DNA from: Thiothrix winogradskyi
Lineage (GTDB): Bacteria; Pseudomonadota; Gammaproteobacteria; Thiotrichales; Thiotrichaceae
Assembly: GCF_021650935.1 (NCBI RefSeq)
Contig: NZ_CP091244.1
Span: 3,658,001-3,722,000, forward strand
Length of the DNA: 64,000 nt
Direction: 5' to 3'
Shown here in pieces: positions 17,484 to 26,184 of the stretch. Below the pieces are notes generated by a model. The model had not been told where the DNA came from, did no database searches, and saw nothing but the letters and a program-made list of their open reading frames with translations. Both the position numbers and the translations under genes were made by a program. The first letter of the stretch is position 1. Each line of letters begins with the position of its first letter.

Positions 17484-18980
17484 CTAAAAACGCGCCTGCA
17501 ATACCGATTCCGGGGAATTTCCACCAGAAGGTATCCAACGCTGTAAGCAATCCGCGCTGGTTACACACGGGTCAGTCAGGGTGTGCAGAAAATCAACTAA
17601 GTACTGCACATCCTCTTCCTGATACGCTTGCCCCGCCATATCGGCATTGCCGCTCAACATTTCCCGCAAATTCACTGCCACCTGTTCGGTAGGAATATTA
17701 GGCTGCTTTAATTGCCCGCTGTCATAATGCAGCGCGGCTTGAAACGGGTTCAACATATGCCGCACCATCGCCTCAAGGCTGGTATACGCGCCATTATGCC
17801 CCCACGGCCCCGTCATGGCGACATTCAGCAAACTCGGCGTGCGAAACCGGAACTTATCATCCGGGTGTTGTGTTACTAACCAGCGTCCATAATCCTGTTG
17901 CACCGCCGTAACGGTATTGCTGCCCTTGCCCGGCCCTATCTGGGGCATTAATACATTGCGGAATTGTTCATCCGTAAAAAAATCACCTTTATGGCAGCTT
18001 GCACAAGCATAGCCGCCTGCCTCACGTTCCCGGAAAAACAATAAGGCACCGCGTTTCGCCGGTTCGCTGATGGCTGCCACATCACCTTGCACATAATGTT
18101 TCCAAGGATTATTCACAAATACTTGGGAACGTTGATATTCCCCCAATGCCGCAGCAATCGTTTGCTCAGTAATCAACTCGGTTGCCGGTGCGTGCGGTTG
18201 TTGGTAAGCCTGACGAAATGCATCAAGCCAATAATCCGTTTCCGCAGCAGGCAACCGCGCCTCACCACTGACCCCATAAGCTCCCAAACGCTCGGCTAAA
18301 CGTTCACGGCATGATTGCGATGTACCACCGGCATCGAATAGTTCTCCGCGCATTTCATGATTGGATGTCACCGGAAAACGTGCCTGAGCATGAACTAAAT
18401 TACCTCCGGCTAAGGGATCTGGCTGCAAATAAGCCACATCGGGGGTCGTAATCCCTACCTCAAGTTGCGCGATACGCCCATCATGAAACATAAACTGCCG
18501 CCACAAACCGATATTAAACGTCGTCGGCGCATTACGTGGCACACTAGGACGAAGCTTACCCTGTAACAAACGTTTGTGACCCAATACATTCGGGTCAGCA
18601 GCGTCCACCCCAATCGACAACGACAAACTATCACCACCACCCAATAAGGGATGATGACAACTCGCACAAGCCACATTCCGATTACCGGACAGTGCTTTAC
18701 TAAAAAATAGTTGCATCCCTAATTGGGCTAACGGTGATTCAATCGCGGGCAAGATTCGCCCCTGTAGCACATCCCCCGTCAGTCCATGCTGTTGAATCAG
18801 CGTATTCAGCATGGCATCCCTTTCAGAGCGCAATACTTTGTCAGTACTATTGTCGGGCTTATGAATAGTGCTCGTCACCGCCTCATCCTGACAGCCTGCC
18901 AATAATAACAATACACACGTAACGGCAATAATATTTGACGACATAGTAAGAAAGACACTAATGGCAATGAAGCCATTCAT
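17484..18980 (-). CDS. Di-haem cytochrome c peroxidase/MauG family lipoprotein
   Basis: About 498 residues. Two CxxCH haem c sites are visible, in NVACASCHHPLLGG and YACASCHKGDFF, the arrangement of bacterial cytochrome c peroxidases and MauG-like enzymes. A hydrophobic signal with lipobox LLAGC near the N-terminus indicates a lipoprotein exposed to the periplasm. The start is uncertain: ATG at 18980, ATG at 18944 (a compact lipoprotein signal) and TTG at 19025 (with an AAGG upstream) are all in frame. Methionines and His near LLNVAMTGPWGHNGAY are family-conserved. The enzyme could detoxify peroxide or modify a protein; neighbours do not decide. Confidence 0.85.
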   Translation of the reverse strand: MNGFIAISVFLTMSSNIIAVTCVLLLLAGCQDEAVTSTIHKPDNSTDKVLRSERDAMLNTLIQQHGLTGDVLQGRILPAIESPLAQLGMQLFFSKALSGNRNVACASCHHPLLGGGDSLSLSIGVDAADPNVLGHKRLLQGKLRPSVPRNAPTTFNIGLWRQFMFHDGRIAQLEVGITTPDVAYLQPDPLAGGNLVHAQARFPVTSNHEMRGELFDAGGTSQSCRERLAERLGAYGVSGEARLPAAETDYWLDAFRQAYQQPHAPATELITEQTIAAALGEYQRSQVFVNNPWKHYVQGDVAAISEPAKRGALLFFREREAGGYACASCHKGDFFTDEQFRNVLMPQIGPGKGSNTVTAVQQDYGRWLVTQHPDDKFRFRTPSLLNVAMTGPWGHNGAYTSLEAMVRHMLNPFQAALHYDSGQLKQPNIPTEQVAVNLREMLSGNADMAGQAYQEEDVQYLVDFLHTLTDPCVTSADCLQRWIPSGGNSPESVLQARF

Positions 18981-19124
18981 TATTACATTGTCATAGATCA
19001 AGTCGGGAGGATGTTTGTCTGCCAAACCCTACCTTTTGGTGTATTCTGTCTGCGGTATTATGTGTTTAGAATCTGTTTTGTAATAAAAAGCATTAAATAC
19101 ACGCTAAATTAATGGAGTTCCACA

Positions 19125-19691
19125 ATGTCTAAACTAGTAGGCGTATTTATTCTCGGGATACTGGTCGGTTGGTTAATCGAATGGATTTTTGTCCGGCTGT
19201 TTGTACCTAATCCCAAGAAAAAAGTTGAAGCCGCCCTGAAAGCCAGCCGCAAAGAAAATGACACACTGCAACAGCAAAACCGCGCCTTGCAAGCGGAGCT
19301 AACGGCAGTAAAAATGAAGCAAGAAACCGTCGTAACCACTGAACCTGTCGTTACACCTGCGCCAGAAACCGCAACTACCGACATCACAACACCAGCAGTG
19401 GAAACAACCGTTACTGAAGTAGCGACAGCGGTTACTGAGAGTGCAAATAACGATGATTTAACCAAGCTCAGTGGTATTGGCCCAAAACTAGCCGAAGCCA
19501 TGCAAGCCAATGGCATCCAAAGTTACGCACAATTAGCCATATTGAGCACGGATGATTTGAATGAAAAACTGGCATCCAGCGGTATTCGCTATAGCAAAGC
19601 AATCGCAGAAAGCTGGGCTAAGCAAGCAACATTTGCAGCCGCCAGTGATTGGAGTGGATTAAAAACGTATCAACAAACGTTAAAAAGTTAA
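19125..19691 (+). CDS. Membrane-anchored protein with C-terminal helix-hairpin-helix domain
   Basis: 188 residues. A single N-terminal membrane segment (LVGVFILGILVGWLIEWIFV) is followed by a basic stretch, a short coiled coil (residues 40-70), a Thr/Val/Ala/Pro-rich linker (70-115) and a C-terminal region reading DDLTKLSGIGPKLAEAMQ, then IQSYAQLAILS. The latter is the helix-hairpin-helix pattern found in COG3743-type proteins, a putative nucleic-acid or protein contact module. The inner-membrane anchor suggests the HhH domain faces the cytosol. Function is unknown. A hairpin downstream probably ends the transcript. Confidence 0.75.
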   Translation: MSKLVGVFILGILVGWLIEWIFVRLFVPNPKKKVEAALKASRKENDTLQQQNRALQAELTAVKMKQETVVTTEPVVTPAPETATTDITTPAVETTVTEVATAVTESANNDDLTKLSGIGPKLAEAMQANGIQSYAQLAILSTDDLNEKLASSGIRYSKAIAESWAKQATFAAASDWSGLKTYQQTLKS

Positions 19692-19702
19692 CGATAATAT
19701 CC

Positions 19703-19731
19703 GGGGCGGTTCATGCATAACCGCCCCTTCT
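19703..19731. terminator. Terminator-like hairpin between convergent genes
   Basis: A 9-bp perfect stem GGGGCGGTT / AACCGCCCC with a 7-base loop lies between the convergent HhH protein gene and fis. The T-tract is weak (TTCT on plus; no run on minus), so it may slow rather than stop polymerase efficiently. Confidence 0.6.
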
Positions 19732-19750
19732 AACCACGCTTACTGCCAAA

Positions 19751-20008
19751 TTAGAGTAAGTTATGGCGCTTCAGCTTAGTACGCAGAGTAGCACGGTTAA
19801 TACCCATGCACTGCGCTGCCTTAGACTGGTTGTTATGCGTATAACGCATCATGATTTCCAGCATAGGGCGCTCAACTTCATCCAACACCAAACGATAAAT
19901 GTTTGACGCTTCATGATCACCCAGCGTATCCAGATAATCTTGTAAAGTACGAGCAACCGTTTCAGACAAAGAAGCGTCCAGACCGGCACGAGAAGATGTA
20001 TTCGTCAT
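19751..20008 (-). CDS. fis: DNA-binding protein Fis
   Basis: 85 residues. The C-terminal helix-turn-helix reads NQSKAAQCMGINRATLRTKL, nearly the same as that of E. coli Fis, and the preceding DEVERPMLEIMMRYT helix is the dimer core. The N-terminal beta-hairpin arm is short. As a nucleoid protein it should bend DNA and act on rRNA and other growth-rate-controlled promoters. In most gammaproteobacteria fis is the second gene of a dusB-fis operon; here the sequence just upstream is a decayed dusB 3' end that overlaps the fis start by ATGA. Confidence 0.95.
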   Translation of the reverse strand: MTNTSSRAGLDASLSETVARTLQDYLDTLGDHEASNIYRLVLDEVERPMLEIMMRYTHNNQSKAAQCMGINRATLRTKLKRHNLL

Positions 20009-20310
20009 ATTGATGCAACCTTTTTAGTATTTGTCGGTACGATTCTACACAATGTTTCATTAACCGTAGCCAACTGCTTTTCAGAAGTCGTGATCGCCAA
20101 ATTCCCTTTAATAACTTGTATCGGAGGTGATTCGATCCAGATACCACCCGAATGCTTCCGTGCAATACGGACATTTGTATCCGCTCCATATAAGTCGTGC
20201 ATAGCCCCAATGTGATCCAAAACGACTCGACACCTTCCATAGACCTCTGGTTGTGCAAAAAGTTTTCTTAGATTTAGAAAAATTTTGCACTTCCCAGCAC
20301 ATCTTTGGTT
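20005..20310 (-). pseudogene. dusB: Remnant of the 3' end of dusB (tRNA-dihydrouridine synthase B)
   Basis: On minus, 20005-20280 stays open and reads CRVVLDHIGAMHDLYGADTN then VRIARKH, matching the C-terminal DusB segment I recall as HVRELHDFYG...YRIARKHVSWYL. After RIARKH the expected GWYL appears one frame over (FGWYLDRI), consistent with loss of one T in CATTCGGG. Later the original frame resumes with AITTSEKQLATVNETL, like the DusB IEDASEQLEAL helix. Upstream, WEVQNFL resembles the WIFREIxHFL segment. Nothing resembling the flavin-binding barrel precedes it, so this is a degraded fragment. The open frame ends in ATGA overlapping fis and could still couple translation. Confidence 0.75.
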
Positions 20311-20556
20311 AACCCCAAGTCACTCGACCAATTACCGGCTATCGGCATGTGTGCAACCTAGAATGGTTTTTTATACATAAACCATCTAAGTAAACGCATA
20401 TCCTGAATAAAAGAGTACCACAGAGTGAAATCTATCCAATAGTTTGAGTAGATAAGCGGTAGTTTATCACAGAAAGACGGGAAAGATTTAGACTCAGAAA
20501 ATGTACTGACACGTCAGTGCGCAGATTAAAACATAACCACATCAAACCGCCATTCC
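20311..20556. other. Gene-free stretch between dusB remnant and the CPA2 antiporter
   Basis: No credible ORF. It is AT-rich and contains two short inverted repeats: ATGGTTT...AAACCAT around 20362-20384 and ACTGAC-AC-GTCAGT at 20505-20518. The second lies just after the antiporter stop (minus strand) but has no T-run. The fis promoter on the minus strand presumably lies here, since the original dusB promoter would have been lost with the gene. I could not single out boxes with confidence. Confidence 0.5.
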
Positions 20557-22608
20557 TCAAGCATCCGCTGGGGCAGGAATAGCCGTTTTTGCCAGCTTCC
20601 CCCCGGTACGCAAAATATTCTCCACCTCCCGGAAACACTCTGCCTTGCCCCCCTCAAGCACCAACACATCATCGGCTTGCAAAGAAATATCAGCGGAAGG
20701 CTCTTCACCACGAATATCACCACGCCGCAATGCCTTAATGCATACCGCAAAACGTTCCAACTCCAGCGCTGCAATCCGTTTACCCGTAGCATAATCCCCC
20801 TCCCGCAACCTAACGGTGTGCAAAAATGCCTCGGTTTTCTTGCCCACTTGCAAGGTGTTATCGCGCTCACCATGATAATAACTGTGCAAGGCACGGTAAC
20901 TGTCACGGCGTATTTTTTCCGTCATCTGAAACACTTCATCGGGGCTGAAACCGAGTTGTTCCACAATACGTTGGGTAATCATCAGGGTGGCTTCCAAGGT
21001 TTCCGGTAACACACTGGTTGCGCCCAAACGTATCAAGGTTTGCAGGTGACGTTCATCACGGGTACGCACCAATACCGGAATATCAGCGTGCTTAAGACGT
21101 ACTGCCTCAATAATGCGTTTGGCGACCTCGACCTCTATCACCGTAATCACCACCATACGGGCGCGTTCCAAACCCGCCGCCATCAAAATTTCTGGGCGGG
21201 TTGCATCAGCATAATGTACCGGATCGCCTGCCTCCCACGTCCTTCCCACAATGCCGGGGTCAAGATCAAGCGCAATATACGGCACACCTTGTTCCTGTAA
21301 AAAGCGTGCAATATTCTGCCCCATCCGTCGGTAGCCGCAGAGAATAACATGATTTTCCACTTCATTGACGGCGGTACTGACTTCTTCTGCCTCTTTAAAA
21401 CGCTGGTGCGTATAAGTATCCGCCAACAGAACATTCGTAATTTTTTCGTTATAACGAATCAGAAACGGCGAAATCGCCATACTGATCACAATCGCAGCCA
21501 AGGTCGTTTGCGCTTCACTCGGCGACATCACCTCATTGCTTAACGCCAACGCCAGCAAGGCAAACCCAAACTCGCCCCCTTGCGCCAACACCAGCCCCGT
21601 GCGCAACGAAGTCGCATTATTTTTCACAAAAAACCGGGTTAGCACCGCAATCAGCAAGCCTTTGCCCACAATCAAGCCTAATACCAGCAGCAATACCGGC
21701 AACCACAATGAAGGCAGGATGGCGAGATCCAACTTCGTCCCCACCGTGATGAAAAAGATACCCATCAAAATATCGCGGAAAGGTCGTATTTCACTTTCGA
21801 TCTGGTGCTTGTACTCGGTTTCACTCAGCAACATCCCGGCTAAAAACGCCCCCAGAGCCAATGACAAATTCATGGATTGCGTCAACCAAGCCGCAGTCAG
21901 TGCCACCAACAGTACAGTGATATTAAACAACTCGACCGATTCGGTGCGCGAAACATATTGAAACAATGGGCGCAAGGTATAACGCCCAATCAGTAACATG
22001 CCAAAAAACAATACCCCGCCCATGATCACGTAAAATAGTAATTGGAGCGTATTTATCTCCAACTCAGCACCACCAGCCACCAGTGGAATCATGACCAAAA
22101 AGGGAACGACTGCGATGTCTTGAAACAATAAAATCCCTAAGGCTGACTGCCCGTGCGGCGCTCGCATTTCCGCCTGATCCGTCAATTGCTTAACCACAAT
22201 TGCTGTCGACGACATCGCCATCGCGCCACCAGCCACCAAAGCACTTTGCCAAGACACGCCAAAGTAGGACAAAATCATCACGCCTGACAAGGTAGAAATC
22301 AATACCTGTAAACCGCCCAAACCTATGATCGTGGTGCGCATCGCCATGAATTGTTTCAGTGAAAATTCCAGCCCAATCGCGAACAGCAGGAAAACCACTC
22401 CCACCTCGCCCATGAACTCAAGACTTTCATTTTCTGGAATAAATGCCAGACCATTCTCCCCCATTACAATGCCTACCAATAGGTAGCCAAGAATCGGCGG
22501 CAAATGTAAAGTACGGAATGCAGCCACTGCACCAACGGACACTACCAGCAATAATAAGATGCTTTCTAAGAGCCCTTTCCCGTGTTGTAATACTTCGTGC
22601 TCAGCCAA
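20557..22608 (-). CDS. CPA2 family monovalent cation:proton antiporter (KefB/KefC-like) with TrkA-N and TrkA-C domains
   Basis: 683 residues. The first 385 or so form a multi-span antiporter domain (for example LPPILGYLLVGIVMGENGLA, GVVFLLFAIGLEFSLKQF, FLAGMLLSETEYKHQIESEI). A Rossmann TrkA-N/RCK domain follows, beginning HVILCGYRRMGQNIARFL, and the last 80 residues form a TrkA-C domain. This is the layout of KefB, KefC and YbaL, which exchange K+ or Na+ for protons under control of NAD(H) or glutathione adducts. Which ligand applies cannot be told. No ancillary KefF/KefG gene adjoins. Confidence 0.9.
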   Translation of the reverse strand: MAEHEVLQHGKGLLESILLLLVVSVGAVAAFRTLHLPPILGYLLVGIVMGENGLAFIPENESLEFMGEVGVVFLLFAIGLEFSLKQFMAMRTTIIGLGGLQVLISTLSGVMILSYFGVSWQSALVAGGAMAMSSTAIVVKQLTDQAEMRAPHGQSALGILLFQDIAVVPFLVMIPLVAGGAELEINTLQLLFYVIMGGVLFFGMLLIGRYTLRPLFQYVSRTESVELFNITVLLVALTAAWLTQSMNLSLALGAFLAGMLLSETEYKHQIESEIRPFRDILMGIFFITVGTKLDLAILPSLWLPVLLLVLGLIVGKGLLIAVLTRFFVKNNATSLRTGLVLAQGGEFGFALLALALSNEVMSPSEAQTTLAAIVISMAISPFLIRYNEKITNVLLADTYTHQRFKEAEEVSTAVNEVENHVILCGYRRMGQNIARFLQEQGVPYIALDLDPGIVGRTWEAGDPVHYADATRPEILMAAGLERARMVVITVIEVEVAKRIIEAVRLKHADIPVLVRTRDERHLQTLIRLGATSVLPETLEATLMITQRIVEQLGFSPDEVFQMTEKIRRDSYRALHSYYHGERDNTLQVGKKTEAFLHTVRLREGDYATGKRIAALELERFAVCIKALRRGDIRGEEPSADISLQADDVLVLEGGKAECFREVENILRTGGKLAKTAIPAPADA

Positions 22609-22727
22609 GGAATCCCCTACAATTTCATCATTAAAAGTTGTTAAATCGTTTTGTTAAGTATACGGGTTTCTGACCGTATACACACGGTATCGGTTCAGTT
22701 CTTATCCAAGTTCAAGTGCAATCATTC

Positions 22728-23153
22728 ATGAAAAAAATCGCAAACAGGTCGTCATTAATAAGCTATTTATGGGTAGCCCCCATCACTGTTTGGTGTTTAC
22801 CGTTAGCGTTATTAGCAAAATGGACTGGCGGTGGTTACGCCCTACACACGGGTGTCTTAGAAATTTGGGGCGGCTGGGTTGGGCGTTGGTTAGTGCGTGG
22901 TATTCCCTTTCTCGGTGCGGTAAATGCTATTACTGTCGGGCATTGCGTTGCTGGTGTTTCCCCCCGACACTTGCACAGCAGTCGGGTGCATGAACGGGTG
23001 CATGTAGAACAATTCGAGCGCTGGGGCTGCTTATTCCCCTTCGTGTATTTTATCGCCGGGGTACGGGCGCAACAACGCGGCGGCAGCTTCTATTGGGATA
23101 ACCCTTACGAAATCGAAGCCCGCGCCAGAGCCGCAGCAACAAGGGACTGTTAG
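22728..23153 (+). CDS. Small membrane protein with HExxH metal-binding motif
   Basis: 141 residues from ATG 22728 (a GTG four codons earlier is the alternative). It has an N-terminal hydrophobic segment (LISYLWVAPITVWCLPLALLA) and a second weakly hydrophobic stretch near residue 60. The motif RVHERVHVEQFERWG contains HERVH, a zincin-like HExxH, with a possible third ligand Glu in DNPYEIEARA 40 residues later. The family is conserved but unnamed to me. It ends 3 bases before an ABC exporter gene, so the two are likely co-transcribed; a peptidase partner for the transporter is one guess, not established. Confidence 0.7.
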   Translation: MKKIANRSSLISYLWVAPITVWCLPLALLAKWTGGGYALHTGVLEIWGGWVGRWLVRGIPFLGAVNAITVGHCVAGVSPRHLHSSRVHERVHVEQFERWGCLFPFVYFIAGVRAQQRGGSFYWDNPYEIEARARAAATRDC

Positions 23154-23156
23154 AAC

Positions 23157-24902
23157 ATGGATATTATTTTTCGTGAATATGGCGCAATCATCCGCCAGAA
23201 ATGGGGCTGGTTTGTCGTCGTTATGATCGGCATTACCGGCGGCGCGGGGCTGGAGCTGTTAGTACCGCTGTATTACAAAGAAATTGCCAATGGCTTGTCC
23301 AAAACCTTCACGGCGGATACGCATCACATACTGCTGCAAAATCTGACCTACATTGCCATGACTTACGGCGTCATTTGGCTGAGTTGGCGGGCGCTGGAAC
23401 TGGGCATGATCATGTTCCAAAGCTGGGGCTTAAACAAACTCGATAAACGCTGTTTTGACGTGCTGGTAAAACAACGCGCCCACTTTTTCGAGAACAATTT
23501 TGCGGGCAGCTTGGTCAAGCAAGCCAACCGTTTCATCAAAGCGTTTGAAACCATTATCGACTGGATGATTTTTCAGTTTTACGGCAATGTGCTGCAAATC
23601 ACCCTCGCCTTCATTATTTTTTACCAGCAACAACCCACGTTTGCGCTGTATTTTCTGATATGGGTTGCCATCTTTTTGGGCTGGAGCGGTGGCTTTCTGG
23701 TGTGGAAATTGAAATTCGACCTGCGCGTCGCGGCGATGGATTCCAAACTCGGCGGAGCGTATGCCGATGGTATTAGCAATATTGCCATTGTCAAAAGCTT
23801 TGCACTGGAACAACACGAACGTGCCAATATCGGCGCACTGGCAGATGAATCTTACCGCGTCCGCAATGTCGCTTGGCTGTTAACATTCGTCTCGTTTGCC
23901 GTGCAAAGTATGCTGGTTTTCGGCATCGAATTGCTGCTGATTTATTGGATGATCGGCGAATGGCAAAACGGTGCATTCGAGATCGGTGAATTTGTGTTGT
24001 TCCAAACTGTACTGCTCATCCTGATCAAACACTTGTGGGATTTTGGGATGAATTTCCGGCGCTTTTTCAGCGTATTGGCGGATGCGCGTGAAATGGCAGA
24101 CGTTTTTCGGCAAACAGATTTGGAAGATGATCACGCGGATATGCCAACCCACACCATTACGCAAGGTGACATTCGCTTTGAGCAACTGGGGTTTGCGTAT
24201 GGCAAAGCGGATAAGCAAGTCGGCTTGTTTCATGATTTCAACCTGCACATCCAACCCGGTGAAAAAGTGGCATTGGTGGGGCATTCTGGCTCAGGCAAAA
24301 CCTCGCTGACCAAATTGTTATTCCGCTTTGTCGACCCGCAGCAGGGCAGAATTTTGTTCGATGACCTGGATGCTACGGAGTTTTCATTGGCTTCATTACG
24401 CTCACAAATTTCGCTGGTTCCGCAGCAACCGGATCTGTTTCACCGCAGTATCCGCGACAATATTGCGCTGGGCAAAGACATCCCCGATGAGGCGTTGCGT
24501 GAAGTTGCCCGCAAAGCCCGTGCCTTGGATTTCATCGACAAACTGCCGCAAGGCTTTGACACGCTGGTGGGCGAACGTGGCGTGAAACTGTCCGGCGGTG
24601 AAAAGCAACGCATCGCGATTGCCCGCGCTTTTCTGGAAGATGCGCCGATTGTGGTGCTGGATGAAGCCACCAGTGCTTTGGATTCACTCACCGAACAGCA
24701 AATCCAAGTCGCTATTTTCGAGCTGATCGAGCGAAAAACCGCGATTGTGATTGCGCACAGACTAGCAACCATTCTGCGCATGGACAGAATCATTGTGTTG
24801 GAAAATGGCGAGATTATCGAACAAGGCACGCACAGTGAATTGCTGGCATTGCGCGGCAAATACCACGAAATGTGGCAACACCAAAGTGGAGAGTTCCTGT
24901 AA
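23157..24902 (+). CDS. ABC transporter, fused permease and ATPase (exporter type)
   Basis: 581 residues. Residues 1-310 form a six-helix type 1 exporter membrane domain, and residues about 335-581 a nucleotide-binding domain with Walker A GHSGSGKTS, signature LSGGEKQR, Walker B IVVLDEAT and H-loop IVIAHR. One half-transporter like this must dimerise. MsbA/lipid-A exporter-like and peptide/drug exporters share this plan; the substrate is not indicated. It follows the HExxH protein gene by 3 bases and ends at a bidirectional terminator shared with the tRNA-Arg gene. Confidence 0.9.
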   Translation: MDIIFREYGAIIRQKWGWFVVVMIGITGGAGLELLVPLYYKEIANGLSKTFTADTHHILLQNLTYIAMTYGVIWLSWRALELGMIMFQSWGLNKLDKRCFDVLVKQRAHFFENNFAGSLVKQANRFIKAFETIIDWMIFQFYGNVLQITLAFIIFYQQQPTFALYFLIWVAIFLGWSGGFLVWKLKFDLRVAAMDSKLGGAYADGISNIAIVKSFALEQHERANIGALADESYRVRNVAWLLTFVSFAVQSMLVFGIELLLIYWMIGEWQNGAFEIGEFVLFQTVLLILIKHLWDFGMNFRRFFSVLADAREMADVFRQTDLEDDHADMPTHTITQGDIRFEQLGFAYGKADKQVGLFHDFNLHIQPGEKVALVGHSGSGKTSLTKLLFRFVDPQQGRILFDDLDATEFSLASLRSQISLVPQQPDLFHRSIRDNIALGKDIPDEALREVARKARALDFIDKLPQGFDTLVGERGVKLSGGEKQRIAIARAFLEDAPIVVLDEATSALDSLTEQQIQVAIFELIERKTAIVIAHRLATILRMDRIIVLENGEIIEQGTHSELLALRGKYHEMWQHQSGEFL

Positions 24903-24905
24903 CGC

Positions 24906-24936
24906 AAAAAGGCTGACGTTAAGTCAGCCTTTTTAA
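24906..24936. terminator. Bidirectional rho-independent terminator
   Basis: A 12-bp stem AAAAAGGCTGAC / GTCAGCCTTTTT with loop GTTAA. It has a T-run on both strands, so it ends the ABC transporter transcript on plus and the tRNA-Arg transcript on minus. Confidence 0.92.
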
Positions 24937-24942
24937 ATGATA

Positions 24943-25019
24943 TGGCGCATCCGGAAGGATTCGAACCTCCGACCACCTGGTTCGTAGCCAGGTACTCTAT
25001 CCAACTGAGCTACGGATGC
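24943..25019 (-). tRNA. tRNA-Arg (anticodon ACG)
   Basis: 77 bases including encoded CCA. The 7-bp acceptor pairs GCATCCG with CGGATGC. The D arm is TAGCTCAGTTGGATAGAGTA, the anticodon arm is CCTGG-CTACGAA-CCAGG with anticodon ACG, and the T arm is GGAGG-TTCGAAT-CCTTC. The sequence is close to the E. coli tRNA-Arg(ACG), whose wobble A is deaminated to inosine to read CGU, CGC and CGA. There is no sign of an integrated element at its 3' end. Confidence 0.98.
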
Positions 25020-25165
25020 GCTGGAAGAGGTGCGCATTATGCTAACTTGTTCAGAGTCGGTCAAGCAAAATTTCAAAAAATTTTACTTGTCTGACATCTT
25101 TTATTGCCGGAAGCGTGAAGTTGCCCTGATATACTCATCAATGTCCGTAACACCAGAGGTTTGTC

Positions 25166-25393
25166 ATGCACGCGATAAACAATATGCCAGCAACACCCGC
25201 GCACTTGCCCTTTTTACAGGCAATCTGCTGGCAAAGAGACGACGTGACCAGCCTCGATGCAGATGAAATGCTCGACCTGTATGAGCGCGGCTGGAATTAC
25301 CGGGGTGTGCTGGCTGATTTGGAAGGTGAGGAATTGGCTTTTTTAAAAGCGTTGGCAAGCGCCAAACACTCATGGCTGCTTAACGATGTTTGA
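25166..25393 (+). CDS. Putative antitoxin of an AbiEii-type nucleotidyltransferase pair
   Basis: 75 residues from an ATG with AGAGG at a good distance. It is acidic and helical (LDADEMLDLYERGWNYRG, LADLEGEELAFLKALA), without a recognisable DNA-binding domain. It overlaps the downstream nucleotidyltransferase gene by 8 bases, as in toxin-antitoxin operons where the antitoxin comes first. I do not recognise the family. The role is inferred from position, size and overlap. Confidence 0.55.
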   Translation: MHAINNMPATPAHLPFLQAICWQRDDVTSLDADEMLDLYERGWNYRGVLADLEGEELAFLKALASAKHSWLLNDV

Positions 25394-26108
25394 ACTCGAT
25401 CACCATCGCAAAATCCTGACCATACTCAACGCGCTGGATAGTGATTTCTTCCGCGCAATCAATGCCTGTTTCGGCGGCGGCACACTGCTTGCCCTGCTAT
25501 ACGGCGAATACCGGTGGAGTAAAGACATCGACTTCATCTGCCCCGTGGGGGAAGGCTACCGAAAACTACGTTCTGACCTTGCCGACCGTGGTTATGATGC
25601 GCTGTTCAAAGATACTTCCAGCATAAACCTGCCAAGAGAATTCAAAGCAGATCAGTACGGTGTACGTTTTGCCGTTCAAGTCCAAGCAACGTTAATCAAA
25701 TTTGAGATTGTCGCTGAAGGTCGAATCAAGCTGGAAACACCTGCACACTATGACTGGTGTTCGGTTCCCTGTCTGAGTTTTGCTGACAGTTGCACTGAAA
25801 AATTGTTGTCCAACGCTGATCGTTGGCCTGATACCGCCGTGAAATCACGCGACCTGATTGACCTTGCCATGCTGCGTTTGCAGGCAACGATTCCTCTGGC
25901 AGCCATTGAAAAAGCGGAAGATGCTTACCCTGTCATCCTTCCGTTAATCAAGGCATTGACGCATTTTCAGGGTAGCGCCAACTACCGGCGGGAATGTTTT
26001 GCAGCCTTGCAGGTAAAGAACCAAGGGAAAATTATGGATGGGATAGATCTGCTGGCGGCTGATCAGGGAATGGCAAGGACAGAGAGAACCATTACAGAAA
26101 GCCTTTAA
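25386..26108 (+). CDS. AbiEii/AbiGii-type nucleotidyltransferase (probable toxin)
   Basis: 240 residues. The N-terminus carries FGGGTLLALLYGEYRWSKDI followed by DF, the GG/GT loop and DID metal-binding pair of the DNA polymerase beta-like nucleotidyltransferase fold as used by AbiEii toxins. The middle contains KSRDLIDLAML, the conserved K-x-RDxxDL stretch of this group. Such toxins modify tRNA 3' ends or similar targets and, with an upstream antitoxin, act in abortive infection. The catalytic residues appear intact. It is located 77 bases before mutS and next to a tRNA gene. Confidence 0.8.
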   Translation: MFELDHHRKILTILNALDSDFFRAINACFGGGTLLALLYGEYRWSKDIDFICPVGEGYRKLRSDLADRGYDALFKDTSSINLPREFKADQYGVRFAVQVQATLIKFEIVAEGRIKLETPAHYDWCSVPCLSFADSCTEKLLSNADRWPDTAVKSRDLIDLAMLRLQATIPLAAIEKAEDAYPVILPLIKALTHFQGSANYRRECFAALQVKNQGKIMDGIDLLAADQGMARTERTITESL

Positions 26109-26184
26109 ACATTTACCCACAAACTCACGCCCCCAGCCGATTACTGCTAAACTCTCCTGCTTAATCCAGCAGCCCCGACGAGCC

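Noticed and set aside
19962..20258. 98-codon and 64-codon minus-strand frames upstream of fis
   Set aside because: They lie in other frames of the dusB remnant; the only recognisable part (FGWYLDRI) is explained as a frameshifted DusB piece.
24943..25165. Integrative element attachment at tRNA-Arg
   Set aside because: No duplicated tRNA 3' end or integrase gene was found near the gene; the toxin pair nearby has no element boundary.
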